A stretch of 64,000 nucleotides of DNA, taken from Apium graveolens (lineage: Eukaryota; Streptophyta; Magnoliopsida; Apiales; Apiaceae). Of this stretch, positions 22,370 through 34,231 are shown piece after piece. The notes under the pieces were generated by a model, which saw only the letters and a list, made by a program, of their open reading frames with translations, was not told the origin of the DNA and searched no databases. Position numbers and translations under genes: made by a program. The DNA is taken from NCBI RefSeq assembly GCF_009905375.1, contig NC_133647.1, positions 173,520,790 through 173,584,789 on the forward strand. The letters run 5' to 3'. Numbering within the stretch: the stretch's first letter is position 1; every line of letters starts with the position of its first letter.

Positions 22370-25300
22370 TTCTGAGAGATCTAGCTTTCTTGCATCTCCA
22401 AGAGAGTCTCATTGCTAGAGATACTCAATGGTCTTCTAGTCTGAAGAATCTTCTCACACCCTTGTCATCCATGAATTCCATCAGCCAGTAGGGCCTTAGA
22501 TGCACTCTTCTCCCTATGTATGGGATGATAAGAGTCTTGGGGAGTGCAACTTTGTCTCTAACACTCCTTAGCTCTTCAATCTTCTTCAATACTAATCTTC
22601 TTGCAGTTACATTGAACCCAAAGTTTTTCTTGAAGGATGAATAGACTTTGATCAACACATCTTGGCTTTCTTGAAGTATCCTGTGAAGAGGCCACCGAAT
22701 CTCCCTCCTCCCTTTGTAACTTGAACAACACAACCTTTCAGGTAGGTTTCTGTATGCATCAATTGCCCTTACTTCATCCAGCTCCTCCAGATAAGGTTTA
22801 GATCTGAGAATTCTTTGATGTCACACAAGTACAAGTAGTCTCCCCTGTTGACCTTGGGTTGAGCTTTAACTACTAACTTGGATTTGAGAGGTGACAGCTT
22901 CACTTTCTTGACTGCCCTTGATTTTGTCCTTTTTGGCTTAGTAAGGATTGGCAAGTTGAAGTCAGGAATTGGTAATTTATCCCACTCTATTGGCTCATCC
23001 TTTGGCACAATAGGCTCTCCATGTATGTTCCTGTAGGGGTCCACCACCCTTATGTCTTCAAATACCACAGAGGGCTTTGATGCTTGAGTTTTAGCTTGAG
23101 TGGATTCCTTAGGAAATTGATCTTCCAATTCCTTGTCAACAACATCCAGTTTCCTTTTTGTTCTTTTAGCCAGTTCTTTCTTTCTTGGGGATTTCTTCTG
23201 TTCTTCAATCTTCTTCTTTGATTCAGCAGCTTGAGATGGTTGAGAGGGAATTTGTTGAGCAGAATTCACAGCCTGTAGCTTGGCCAAGATAGCAAACTGT
23301 TCTTTCTTTTGTTTAGACTTCTTTGCATCTAGAGCAGCTTGCCTCTTTTCCTGCTTCAATCTGGCTTTTTCTTCTTTCTTTGCTTGAGCAAATTATGGAT
23401 GTCCAGCTACCACACAAATTTCCTTTCCATTTCTGAATATCTTTGCAATTCTCTTTCTTGAGGCTGAATCAGCTGGATCTTTGTAGAAGACAATAGATCT
23501 TGACATAAGCTTCTTTTCATCAGGCTTGGGTGTCTCATACACAGTATCCATAGGGTTCTTCAAAGATGACTTTGGATAGTTTGCCCTTGGTTTAAGAATG
23601 ATCGCAGCCTTTGTAGTCTTGATGCAGGAAGATTGTCCTTTCTCCAGATAGTTCATGCTCATCCCATTCACACTGATTGGCTTGACATGAGAGTGATGGA
23701 TGGCTGACTGAACTGGTTCCTTGACTAATTCAAACTTTTTCTGTATTTTCTCATCAATCTTTTTCCAGTTGATCAAAGTCAACTTTCCTTTATCAGCATC
23801 TTTCAAATTTTCTGCTGCTGTATTGATTAGATCTATACCATCTGCAACTGGTGGCTTGGAGATGGTAATTGAAGGTACAATTACTTTGCTGATTTGAACT
23901 TGAAGTGTCTCCCCCTCAGTTGGTCCTTTCTCCCCCTTACTTAATTCTCTCTCCCCCTTTTTGTTATCATCAATTGGAGGAGTTAGGCCTTGTGCTTTAG
24001 CCAGTTGCATAAGAAGATTTGTCTGAGTCTGTTGATTTTGAAGAAGTAAGGCCACTGAATTCTCAATAACTTGAACTCTGTTCTCCATCTTGGTTATCTT
24101 CTTGTCAGAATCTGATTCTCTCCTTAATCTTAGTAATAGATCTTGCATGGTACCATATGGCATTATTGAATCCAGCTTCTCAGAATTGTATGTCTTCAAG
24201 TCAGCTATTTCTCTTTTGAGTTCATCCACATTCATATTCTGTCTTAAGTGTTGGATCTTCATGAGATGTAAAGAGTCTAGGTGAGCTTGAAGAACTGCCT
24301 TGGTACCAGCATCTGAAGTTTCCTGAAGAGCCTGTTGAATAGCTATTACTTGTTTGACCAAGGACACCTCAAATTGTCCTGGTGTAGATTCCTTTGCCCA
24401 TGCCCATTCAGGTAAACTTAAAGCAGAACTTGGGCCTTCAGCTCCCCCTAAGTTCATGCTTCCATCCAAAGAACTAGAGTCATCATCATCAGAATTTACT
24501 CCAAATTCTTCAGATGGCTCTCCAGCTTGAGAAGGCATCCTGTTAACAGCAGCTTTATCTCTTTGAAGAGATTCTGTGGTGTGCACTAAATTCAAAGTCT
24601 GCTTTGCCTCCACATTGCCCTGAGCAGCCAACAATTGATAGGCTGACACAGGATGAGTGAAAGTGTCAGCATCCAAGGAAATGTTATCAATTACAGCTTT
24701 GTAATGTTGCAGAAATTGTCTTTCCTTTTCAGCATCATCCACAATCATTGACTCACTAGCAATGGCTGGTTCCATCCTTATTTCTCCTGTACCTGCCTTT
24801 CTCTCATATTCTCTCTTTTGTTGCATCAGGGTCTCACCCTGGCTCCCCACCCTCACACCCTCACCTTCACCTACTAAGGTGGGACTCCTCTCACTCACTT
24901 TTGCCAATCCTGAAGAAATGGATTGCTAAAATTCACTTTTTTCCTCTCCTTTTGCCTGGGAGCAACCCAGCCTCTCACTCAATGCACTCTCCTCTCTCAG
25001 TCCTAAGAGTGATTGTATTACCACTAAATCTTCTGCACTTGAAATTATTGAAGTTTGAAGTTGTGCAGAGACACTCGACGGATAAGTGACATCCGTCGGG
25101 TGAGTGGTAAAGCTATCCGACGGATAACTGCTGTTAAGCTTATCCGTCGGGATACAATCACTACTCGACGAATGAGCAATATCCATCGAGAGAGTAGAAA
25201 TGAATGAGGTGGGAAGAGAAAATATTGTAGACTCTGTGTTGATTGAAGTTATTTGAGGCACAGATTTCACAATAGAATCTGAAAGAATTGGCAAGTGAGC

Positions 25301-26843
25301 CAACAAATCATCTAAAAGATGATGCTCACTTGCACTCGATTTTGGCTTCCCCAACAGAGTTAAAGAAGGGGAATCAGGAATTGAAGTGTTTATCATGTCC
25401 ACTTCCAGTGAGTTAGTTGGTGAGTATGGTGTTTCAGTGGCTTCTATAATGAGAGATTTTGGCTGTGACTCCACATTTGTTGGAGCCACATCAAACTGAA
25501 TTTGAGAAGGTGCAGGGACTATGTCTTTAGCACCAGTTTGCACTAAGTGTGTGCCCTGTGCATCCCCAGTTGTTTTGGATTTCTTCTTTCTAGTATAAGT
25601 TTGGGGTGAGCTTGTGTCCCTAACCCTTTTGGCTTGTGCTCTTGGATGAGAGCTTTGTTCAATAGCCACATCCTTTTGGGAGGATGCAGCTAGAAGTGAG
25701 CTTTTGTCCTTTTTAAGCACTGCAGTTTGTTGGGAAACTGCAGTGTGGCTAGGCTGGGATTCACTCAACTCTCCAACCTTATCCTTGGGGTTTCTTTGAT
25801 GTTCACCCCTTCCCTCACCTAACTGACCCTCCTTCACCCTCCCCTATTTAGTTTTGGTAGATTTTTCAACTGGTACCTTTTGAGAGATACAAGAGGGGGT
25901 TTTCTTTGATTTGGATTTGGAAATTACAGTTGTTTTGGCAGCTTTGGTAGGCAACTGTTTGGTCATTGTCACAGTTGCCATAGCTATGCCTGAAGTCAAA
26001 GAAATAGAGGAGATTGGAATAGTTGAGGGTATGGATGAACTTACCTCACTTACCCGAGGTGTCAGCATTGCAGGGAAATAGAACATTGGCACATCCCTGT
26101 GATGGTTGGCTCTGTTCAAGTCTGCAATAATTCTTCTCTCTTGAACCCAACAAGCCAATTTGTTGTTTGGGTTCTCAAGTACAATCTCTTGACAAAGATG
26201 GTTAGCCAAAAGCATAAAAAAATCTAGCATAGTAAACATTCTTTCCTCTTTTGGCTAAGTCACCTAGTTTAAAACCTAACTCATACACAATAAGGTCACT
26301 GAAATTGTAATATTTGTCGGTAACTAGCATGTATAGCAGGTTAAGCATGGAAATGTTCACAGAATCAAAATTACTGATTTTTCCAGAAAAGACTTTAGTT
26401 ACAACATCACACGTGTAACTTCATTCCTTCCTAAGACCTAGTCTTCTAATGTCACTTAGTTTTGTAGTAAGAAGTGCATAATGAATGGAATTGAGCATAT
26501 TGATAATATCAGTGTCAGTCTGTGGTGCAGTTATATTATCATCAGGAATCTTGAAACATGCTTTTATTACATCACTATTGATACAGAACTCGTTACCTTT
26601 GATAGTTAGAGTTATGGTTTTGTCAGTAGAGTTGTAGATTATTGTTGTCCACATTTCTTCAACAACTTCACAGTAAATTGTGGGCGATTCCAGCATGGCA
26701 TAACTTAGTTTACAGTTTTTCACGAAGTCCATCATCCTGTGATAGTCTTCTGATTGCTGGATACCCTTATTGACCAAAGAAGTGAAGTTGTTCTTCTCAT
26801 AGATGAACCCAGTCTGTGACATGATCTTTACTACGGGTGCCAT
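22370..26843 (-). pseudogene. Extra ('envelope-like') ORF of the Sirevirus, broken
   Basis: Coding starts at ATG 26843 (MAPVVKIMSQTGF) and continues with few breaks: 26843-26421, 26239-25844, 25837-24926, 24907-23393, 23359-22769, 22733-22425, then to the gap. The N-terminal ~150 residues look folded (MMDFVKNCKLSYAMLESP, CFKIPDDNI). The middle is Ser/Thr/Pro/Lys-rich. A coiled-coil stretch follows near 24050-24200 (KITKMENRVQVIENSVALLL). The C-terminal part is basic. I see no clear signal peptide or membrane anchor, so 'envelope' is a family label, not a demonstrated role. At least five stops or shifts separate the pieces. Confidence 0.72.
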
Positions 26844-27043
26844 TGTTAGAGAATTAAAGCTTGAAGAGAAAGAGGATTTTTGCTTGAGAGAGAATGAAAT
26901 AAACACAGTTGAATTTGAGAATGATAAAAGAAAATGATTAGAATGAAATAAGCTTTTATACTTTGCTAAAAAATAATGGATAAAAATAATAAAGAGAAGT
27001 AAATTACCCAATAGAAATTGCCTAAATTAGCCGTTTAAAGAAT

Positions 27044-27364
27044 AATCTATAAAAACTCCACGCATTATCCGTCGTGTAATGCTTACAAACTGTAAGTATA
27101 CTCGATGGATAATGTTCAGGGAATTAACGGTTAAGATTTAGACACTTCGACGGATGAGGATAAACAGTTATCCGTCGAGTTTTAAAAGATTCCAGAAAAG
27201 TAATTGATTTTTATTTGCACATTGTATATCGACGGATGACTCAACTCGATGGATAATGGTCATCCGTCGAGATGCAAATTTTGACTTAGCCAAAATTTCA
27301 TCCAAGACTAAAAATCAGTTAAATTTCTGGCTACTTTTCAACTTGCAAAATAATTCAGATAAAT
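27044..27364 (-). repeat. Spacer between RNase H and the extra ORF, carrying ATCCGTCGA motifs
   Basis: A non-coding 320-bp spacer holds seven motif copies or one-base variants (near 27066, 27101, 27147, 27168, 27228, 27245, 27261) in both orientations. It precedes the start of the extra ORF and could contain its promoter or splice acceptor, but I see no clear TATA box. Confidence 0.6.
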
Positions 27365-28867
27365 TCAAGAGTAATTAAGCATACCTAGCTCACTTACCAA
27401 CCTAAAAAAGGTGGATTCATCCAGTGGCTTGGTAAAAATATCTGCAAGTTGCTTCTCACTTGGAACAAAATGTAACTCTACAGTACCATTCATTACATGT
27501 TCCCTTATGAAATGGTACTTGATGTCAATGTGCTTTGTCCTTGAATGTTGCACTGGATTTTCAGTGATGGCAATTACACTTGTGTTATCACAGAAAATAG
27601 GAATCCTTTCAACTTGCAAACCATAGTCTAGCAATTGATTCTTCATCCATAAAATATGTGTACAGCAACTACCAGCAGCAATATATTCAGCTTCAGCTGT
27701 AGAAGTAGAAACTGAATTTTGCTTTTTACTGAACCAGGACACAAGCTTGTTTCCTAGAAATTGACAAGTTCCTGTTGTGCTTTTTCTGTCAATTCTGCAA
27801 CCTGCATAGTCTGCATCTGAATAACCAGTTAGATCAAAACCAGAATCTCTAGGATACCAAATGCCAAGTTTTGGTGTTCCTTTGAGATATCTGAAAATTC
27901 TCTTAATAGCTATCAAGTGAGACTCTCTACGATCAGCCTGAAATCTAGCACATAAACATGTAGCAAACATTATATCTGGCCTACTAGCTGTTAAGTACAG
28001 AAGTGAGCCAACCATGCCTCTATAGCTTGAAATATCCACAGACTTTTCAGTAGTGTTTAGTTCAAGCTTAGTTGCAGTGGCCATGGGAGTTTTTGCAGAT
28101 GTGCAATCCATTAGATCAAACTTCTTTAAAAGATCAAAAATATATTTAGTTTGACTAATGAATATTCCATCACTAACTTGCTTAACTTGTAAACCAAGAA
28201 AGTAAGTTAGTTCTCCCATCATACTCATTTCATACTTACTTTGCATCAGTTTGGCAAATTTTTTACAAAGTTTCTCATCTGTAGAGCCAAAGATAATATC
28301 ATCTACATAAATTTGAACAAGTATGCTAGAGCCATTAACATTTCTGAAAAATAAAGTTTTATCTACAGTACCTCTTGTGAAGTGATTTTCCAAAAGGAAC
28401 TTTGATAAAGTGTCATACCAGGCTCTAGGTGCTTGCTTCAGTCCATAAAGTGCTTTCAGTAGATAATAGACATACTCTGGGAAATTTGGATCTTCAAAGC
28501 CAGGAGGTTGACTAACATACACTTCTTTCTCCAAATCTCCATTCAGAAAGGCACTTTTGACATCCATTTGATAGACCTTGAAATTGGCATGGGCTGCATA
28601 GGCTAAGAAGATTCTGATGGCTTCAAGTCTTGCAACAGGAGCAAAAGTTTCATCAAAATATATTCCTTCTTGCTGGCAATAGCCTTTGGCAACCAATCTG
28701 GCTTTGTTCCTTACTACTATGCCATTTTCATCCATATTGTTTCTGAATACCCATTTGGTGTCTATTGATTTCTTTTCTTTAGGCTTGGGTACCAGCTTCC
28801 ATACTTTATTCCTTTCAAATTGGTTTAGCTCCTCCTGCATAGCTAAAATCCAATTAGGATCTAACAA
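27365..28867 (-). CDS. pol: Copia reverse transcriptase and RNase H (intact frame)
   Basis: An uninterrupted 500-codon frame. From the N-terminus: [12 protein letters not shown] and [29 protein letters not shown] (first catalytic D), [25 protein letters not shown] (catalytic DD), then RNase H with [10 protein letters not shown] (D), [10 protein letters not shown] (E) and FCDNTSVI (D), ending [10 protein letters not shown]. All catalytic residues are intact. The upstream linker (28868-29300) continues the same protein without a Met, so 28867 is just the first Met, not a biological start. The protein would be made as part of a polyprotein. Confidence 0.93.
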   Translation of the reverse strand: MLDPNWILAMQEELNQFERNKVWKLVPKPKEKKSIDTKWVFRNNMDENGIVVRNKARLVAKGYCQQEGIYFDETFAPVARLEAIRIFLAYAAHANFKVYQMDVKSAFLNGDLEKEVYVSQPPGFEDPNFPEYVYYLLKALYGLKQAPRAWYDTLSKFLLENHFTRGTVDKTLFFRNVNGSSILVQIYVDDIIFGSTDEKLCKKFAKLMQSKYEMSMMGELTYFLGLQVKQVSDGIFISQTKYIFDLLKKFDLMDCTSAKTPMATATKLELNTTEKSVDISSYRGMVGSLLYLTASRPDIMFATCLCARFQADRRESHLIAIKRIFRYLKGTPKLGIWYPRDSGFDLTGYSDADYAGCRIDRKSTTGTCQFLGNKLVSWFSKKQNSVSTSTAEAEYIAAGSCCTHILWMKNQLLDYGLQVERIPIFCDNTSVIAITENPVQHSRTKHIDIKYHFIREHVMNGTVELHFVPSEKQLADIFTKPLDESTFFRLVSELGMLNYS

Positions 28868-29212
28868 GGCTTCTTCTACCTTCTTTGGTTCTTCCTTTGA
28901 AAGAAAGCTGTTGTATAGACATTCTTCTTGAGTTGCTCTCCTGGTTTGAACTCTAGAAGAAACATCACCAATAATCAGTTCAAAGGGATGATCTTTTGTC
29001 CATTTCCTTGGTTGTGGTAGATTAGCTCTAGATGAAGAGATCTCAATGTTGTCTTGATGTGTGATTGAGTTTTGATTGCTAGAAACTCCCCCTGAGTTTG
29101 TGGATCTTTGATTTGAGAAAGGGGTACTTTCTATGGGTGATCTGCCTTGACTTCCTGCTCCTTTTGATAACCCGACGGATGGTGAATTTTGAGTACCGAC
29201 GGATGAGGCAGG

Positions 29213-30712
29213 TTATCTTCCGACGGATAACACAGATTGCCTTCCGACGGATGAAGCATTATGTAACTCGACGGATATTGAGTTTTGTGCTTCATTGGTG
29301 GTAGATTTGTCTGTATTATCTTTAGACACTGTTTCTTGATCACTCTCATCATCACTTTTATCACTTACCATCTCAACATTGTCGAATTTGAGGCTTTCAT
29401 GGTAATCTCCATCTTTTAGTCCTTCAATCTTTTTATCATCAAACACAATATGTATAGATTCCACAACAATGTTGGTTCTTAGATTGTAGACTCTATATGC
29501 TTTACCAACAGCATATCCAACAAAAATTCCTTCATCTGCTTTAGCATCAAACTTTCCATTTTGATCAGTTTGATTTCTCAGAATATAGCATTTGCAGCCA
29601 AAGACATGAAGAAAGTTTAGAGTTGGCTTCTTGTTCTTGAACAATTGATAAAGAGTCATGCATCTTGCTTGATTAATCAGAGAGATATTCTGAGTGTAGC
29701 ATGAAGTTTTTACAGCTTCAGCCCAGAAATAAGTTGGTAATTTTGATTCTTCAAGCATTGTCCTTGCAGCTTCAATAAGAGATCTGTTCTTTCTTTCCAC
29801 TACTCCATTCTGTTGTGGAGTCCTTGCTGCTGAAAACTCATGCAAGATCCCATTTTCATCACAAAATGCTCTCATGACATAGTTCTTGAACTCAATTCCA
29901 TTGTCACTCCTGATTCTTCTTACTTTGAAATCAGGATGATTGTTAACTTGCCTTATGTGATTGATGATGATTTCACTAGCCTCATCTTTAGACTTTAGGA
30001 AATATGTCCAAGAGAACTTTGAGAAATCGTCTACAATTACTAGGCAAAATCTTTTCTTTGAAATAGACAATACATTGACTGGTCCAAACAAATCCATGTG
30101 AAGCAGTTGCAGAGGCTCTTCAATTGATGAATCAAGTTTCTTCCTGAATGATGCTTTAATCTGCTTCCCTTTTTGGCAGGCATCACACAGTCCATCCTTT
30201 GTAAACTTCACTAGAGGAATGCCTCTTACTAGTTCTTTCTTTACCAGCTCATTCATGGTCTTGAAGTTTAAATGGGATAGTTTTTTTTGCCATAGCCAAC
30301 TTTCATCTTGACTTGCTTTGCTAAGAAGACAAGTTACAGATTCTGCTTTAGTTGAGTTGAAGTCAGCTAGATACATATTTCCTTTTCTCACACCAGTGAG
30401 AACCACTTTGTTGTTTTGATTGTTAGTCACAACACAGGCTTCTTTGTTGAAGGTTACTGAGTTGCCTTTGTCACAAAGCTGGCTGATACTCAACAGATTG
30501 TGTTTGAGACCATCCACTAAGGCAACCTCTTCAATGATGACATTGTCCTTTGAAATCAAGCCATATCCCACAGTGTAACCTTTGCTGTCATCTCCAAAAG
30601 TGATACTTGGGCCAGCTCTCTCCTTAAACTTTGTGAGCAGGGTAGAATCACCAGTCATGTGTCTTGAACAACCACTATCCAAGTACCAAAGATTCCTTCT
30701 GTTTCCCTGCAC
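29213..30712 (-). CDS. pol: Copia protease end and integrase
   Basis: The frame opens with the protease active site WYLDSGCSRHMTG. Next comes the HHCC pre-integrase finger (LWQKKLSHLN ... CDACQKGKQ). The integrase core follows, with D in LLHMDLFGPV, D in RRIRSDNGIEF and E in TPQQNGVVERKNRSLI. A C-terminal integrase region precedes an acidic tail. The frame ends at SVLSVGR. In the overlapping frame (29364-29131) the same DNA reads as repeated HPSE/YPSE units, so a shift near 29280-29340 probably ends this frame early. Confidence 0.9.
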   Translation of the reverse strand: MQGNRRNLWYLDSGCSRHMTGDSTLLTKFKERAGPSITFGDDSKGYTVGYGLISKDNVIIEEVALVDGLKHNLLSISQLCDKGNSVTFNKEACVVTNNQNNKVVLTGVRKGNMYLADFNSTKAESVTCLLSKASQDESWLWQKKLSHLNFKTMNELVKKELVRGIPLVKFTKDGLCDACQKGKQIKASFRKKLDSSIEEPLQLLHMDLFGPVNVLSISKKRFCLVIVDDFSKFSWTYFLKSKDEASEIIINHIRQVNNHPDFKVRRIRSDNGIEFKNYVMRAFCDENGILHEFSAARTPQQNGVVERKNRSLIEAARTMLEESKLPTYFWAEAVKTSCYTQNISLINQARCMTLYQLFKNKKPTLNFLHVFGCKCYILRNQTDQNGKFDAKADEGIFVGYAVGKAYRVYNLRTNIVVESIHIVFDDKKIEGLKDGDYHESLKFDNVEMVSDKSDDESDQETVSKDNTDKSTTNEAQNSISVELHNASSVGRQSVLSVGR

Positions 30713-30782
30713 ACATCAAATCAAATCAAGTTGATTTTGGTACCCAAGTTTCCTTGGGTCCTTCCTTGTTAGCTTTCTTCTT

Positions 30783-31907
30783 CTATTTCTTAGGTCTTAA
30801 CTCATTTGACTTAGGAATTTTAGATTCTTCCTTAGTCATTTGGGTTGGGCCTTTGAAACCACTAGATGCAACAGAATTATCATGCATGTTATGGCTAACA
30901 GGAAATGGCATGCTTGGTGCAAACATGTTATTCCAGTAAGGCATGCTAAATGGTATTTGAGGCATATTGTATGCGGCATAATATGGATTAGGTGCAAATG
31001 GCATATTAGCAAACTGTGCATTCATGTTCTGTGTAGGCATAGCATTAACAGGCATGGGAGGCATGGCATTCATGTTAGAGAATTGAGGCTGAACAGACAT
31101 GGGAGTAGGCATGGCAGATTTGCAATTAACAGATAAATGATTTACACTACCACACTTGACACAGATTTTTCTAGGAGCATATTTATCAGGTGTGTAGTTA
31201 TTGTGTTTGTTAATCCCTACTTTACCATTCCTATTGTTTTTCCTTTTAGTCTCTGTTTTTACCTCTATCTTCTCAAGTCTGTCACTTAACTGTTTGACAG
31301 TCATGTGACCAACATTAGCCTTTTTCCCTTTCTTAGCTTGACTTGACTCTCCTGAAACAAAGTTCTTGGAAACAGACCCATACTTATCATTTAGCTTGGT
31401 TAATTTGGATTTGCTAATGGGTTTGCTTACAGCCGACGGATGAGGATTTTTATCATTCGACGGATAACACTTTTTGTTATCCGACGGATAACACTTTTTG
31501 TTATCCGACGGATAGTCCTCATCATCCGTCGAGTCTACATCTGTCAGCAACCCATCTACCAAAATAGGTTCTAATTTTTCCTTATTCTTTTTCCAGACTT
31601 CATCACAGAAAGACTCAATTCCTTGAACCTTGGTGATTTGAGCATGAACATGTCTGGATGTTTTCCATGCTTTAATCACCTCTTGTTCACGATCGAGCTG
31701 TTTCTTTAAAATTTCTTCCTTTTTCAAGGACTCAGTTAATTCCTCTTTGGCAATCCTACACTCAATTTTTAGTTTCTCAAACTCAACAAACTGAGACTCA
31801 AGCACATTATTCCTTTCACTTAAAAACAAGTTGTTTTCTTTGATTTTAGCATTTTCTTTAGTGAGAGACTTAAGTGTAACACGCAAATGATACAATTCTG
31901 TAGACAT
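30783..31907 (-). pseudogene. gag: Sirevirus gag, C-terminal half
   Basis: It begins with a Leu/Glu/Lys coiled coil (about residues 1-75). A motif-encoded stretch with three successive YPSDNKKC-type units follows (31433-31530), then a zinc knuckle CVKCGSVNHLSVNC (near 31130-31170), then a Met/Pro/Asn-rich tail. A TAG stop ends the frame at 30783, but coding-like sequence continues to a WVPKS end near 30735. An in-frame TAA near 31940 separates it from the upstream part. Confidence 0.75.
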
Positions 31908-32109
31908 GTCATTTATTGCATCATTACACTCAGCTTTAGATTAATGTGCAAGGTTTGTAGTGATTACCTGATTGTTTGAGGAACTTGTCTCTGTTTCATC
32001 AGACTTGGTCATAAGGGCTAGATTGACATAGCTGACATCCTCATCTTCATCCAAACCATCAGCTGCCCAGTCATTCTCTTGTGTAATAAAAGCCCTTTCC
32101 TTTTGTTTG

Positions 32110-33150
32110 AGTAGATCAAAGTTTTTTTTGCTTGTAATCTACAGACTTGAATCTTTTCTTACTGGAATCTGACTTTCTACACTCATTTGCAAAATGCCCT
32201 GCCAAGCCACACTTGAAACATTTGAATTTTGACTTATCCACCATATTTCTATTTGGCTTGGCTGCTCCAAAGTTCTTTTTGAACTTGAGCTTGGAAAATC
32301 TTCTTGAAAGGAATGCTAGGTGCTCATAAATGTCCTACATGTCATCTTGGCTCAATGAATCTTTATTTTCTGCAGCTAGCCCCTTACCCTTGCTTTCACA
32401 GACCTTTGAAGTTGATTCCACAGCTTTCATCTTCACTTCCTTCTCCTTTTCCAGATCAGCAACTAGTGCAATGGATCCTCCTTTCTTCTTTCCTCTCTCC
32501 ATTCTTTCATCCTGCTCTATTTCAAACTCATAGGTTTTCAGAATGCCATACAGTCTCTCTAAAGTAAACTCCTTATAATCCTGTGAGTTTCTCAATGAGA
32601 CTGTCATTGGTTTCCATTCCTTTGGAAGAGATCTGAGAAATTTCAGATTGGAGTCTTTAGTCTGATAGGCCCTTCCATGCAACTTAAGAGCATTTAGTAG
32701 TTTTTGAAATCTACTAAAAATGTCAGTGAGTGATTCACTTTCTTCACTGTGAAAATGCTCATATTGCTGAATCAGGAGCTGCATTTTATTTTCTCTTACT
32801 TGCTCAGTACCATCACAGATTATCTGTATTGTGTCCCAAACTTCCTTGGCAGTCTTGCAGTTGATGATGTTATCAAACATGTCTACATCAACACCATTGA
32901 ACAGAATGTTCATGGCCTTTTTATCTTTCCTGACTTGTTCAATATCAGGATCAGACCATTCATGTCTTGGCTTTGGAATAGATGGTTCATTTCCTGTTGC
33001 AGCTCTCATTGGAATATGAGGGCCTCTTTCTATGCAGTCCACGTAGGCCTCATCTTGAGAAAGCATATGAAGATGCATCTTTACCTTCCAATGATGGTAA
33101 TTATCTTTATCAAGAAAAGGAATCTTGACTCCAACATCTTTCTTGTTCAT
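32110..33150 (-). pseudogene. gag: Sirevirus gag, N-terminal half with first zinc knuckle
   Basis: It starts at ATG 33150 with the gag entry signature FLDKDNYHHWKVKMHLHM, then IFSRFQKLLNALKLHGR and LRSLPKEWKPMTVSLRNS, the plant Copia gag (UBN2-type) domain. A TAG nonsense codon closes the frame at 32335. Reading on in the same frame gives EHLAFLSRRFSKLKF and the CCHC knuckle CFKCGLAGHFANEC (32184-32228). An 8-T run near 32122 then breaks the frame. Confidence 0.82.
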
Positions 33151-33197
33151 CTTGCTGAATTGTTTTGATCTTTAAACTCTTTGTAGATTAAGAGTTT

Positions 33198-33209
33198 ACT
33201 CTGATACCA
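33198..33209 (-). other. Primer-binding site of the Sirevirus
   Basis: The minus strand reads TGGTATCAGAGT, matching the initiator-Met tRNA 3' end except the last base. It begins 2 bp inside the LTR. Confidence 0.85.
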
Positions 33210-33211
33210 AT

Positions 33212-34231
33212 TGTTAGTCCCTTAACAATATAGCAAGAATTACAGAAGGGGGGTTGAATGGAATTTTTGAACCTTTTTCTTGAAATAAAAATGTTCAACT
33301 CGATTATAGATATATTTGTTTTGATTAGCACAATGCGGAATGTAAACTTGAATGAATCAAAACATAAGTAATTAAAAAACAAGAGTCTTTAAAAACTTTC
33401 TGGTGGATTTAAACAATTCCACCAGAGATATATATAATATATCGAGAGGACTCTATGTGCAGAAATGCTCACAGCTGCTTACAAATGGAACTGCTGAGAA
33501 TACAGGAAATGCTAAAGATTATGCTTACAAAGATTTCTCTGTTTTTGTGTTTCTCAGCTATATCTTTTTTTATTTGCTACTCTCTTGGTTTATATATTAC
33601 CAAGATTACAAAGTCAAACAGACTGAACAAATATAAAATCTAGCAGTCTTAATCTTTGCTGTTTTTCGTCCTCTATTACCCAGTTAATGGGCTTCCACAA
33701 TGTGTTTGTATCCAACTCGACGACTGTGTGTCAGCTTTCACTGTTCAACTCATGTTTGAATTCTTGATATGATTATCCATCGACTTTCAGATCATCCGTC
33801 GATGACTTGATTGATCATCCGTCGACTGCTATGTTAAACATCCGTTGATAGTCATTTGATCATCCGTCGAAGGCTTTGTTAATCATCCGTCGGTAGCTAT
33901 TTTGGCACTTGACTTCATTTCACTTATACAGAATTACAAGACATTGCTTATGTACAATTAATCAACCTATTCTGCATATCTAGTTAAAGTCAACATGACT
34001 TATATGCTACTACAGATTCTATACAAAGGTGCATACATCACTGTGCTACAATCTTATTATTACATAAGCTACTCACTCGATGGATAATAAGTTAATCATC
34101 CGTCGGGACTATAATGAATTATCCGTCGGGACTATAATTCTTATCCGTCGAGTGCTACATAATTTCACTAAGTAAAATCTACTTAGATGTTTTGTTTAAG
34201 TGATCGTCAAGTACACAACATATTCACAACA
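33212..34231 (-). mobile_element. 5' LTR of the Sirevirus
   Basis: It is 1020 bp. On the minus strand it runs TGTTGTGAATATG ... GGGACTAACA. A TATA box (TATATAAAC) lies near 33590-33600. Ten ATCCGTCGA-type motifs cluster at 33774-33890 and 34077-34150, i.e. in U3 upstream of the TATA box. The flanking base pairs TAATG (34232-34236) would be the target duplication; its partner is lost with the 3' end. Confidence 0.85.

Larger units (their letters stand above)
22370..34231 (-). mobile_element. Sirevirus-type Ty1/copia retrotransposon, 3' end lost at gap
   Basis: Minus-strand order: 5' LTR (34231-33212), PBS, gag with CCHC knuckles, protease/integrase, reverse transcriptase/RNase H, a spacer, then a long extra ORF running into the N gap. 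Integrase before RT defines Ty1/copia. The long gag and an extra ORF after RNase H define the Sirevirus (SIRE) lineage. At least 11.9 kb is present. Several in-frame stops and shifts make it defective. It was inserted into a copy of the retroposon that continues at 34232. Confidence 0.9.

Noticed and set aside
22158..22491. Two plus-strand frames spanning the N gap
   Set aside because: They are open only because N codons are not stops.
22425..26843. Separate host genes on the minus strand downstream of the Copia RNase H
   Set aside because: The pieces are consecutive, same strand, separated only by stops or shifts, and sit where Sireviruses carry their extra ORF; they carry the element's own ATCCGTCGA motif.
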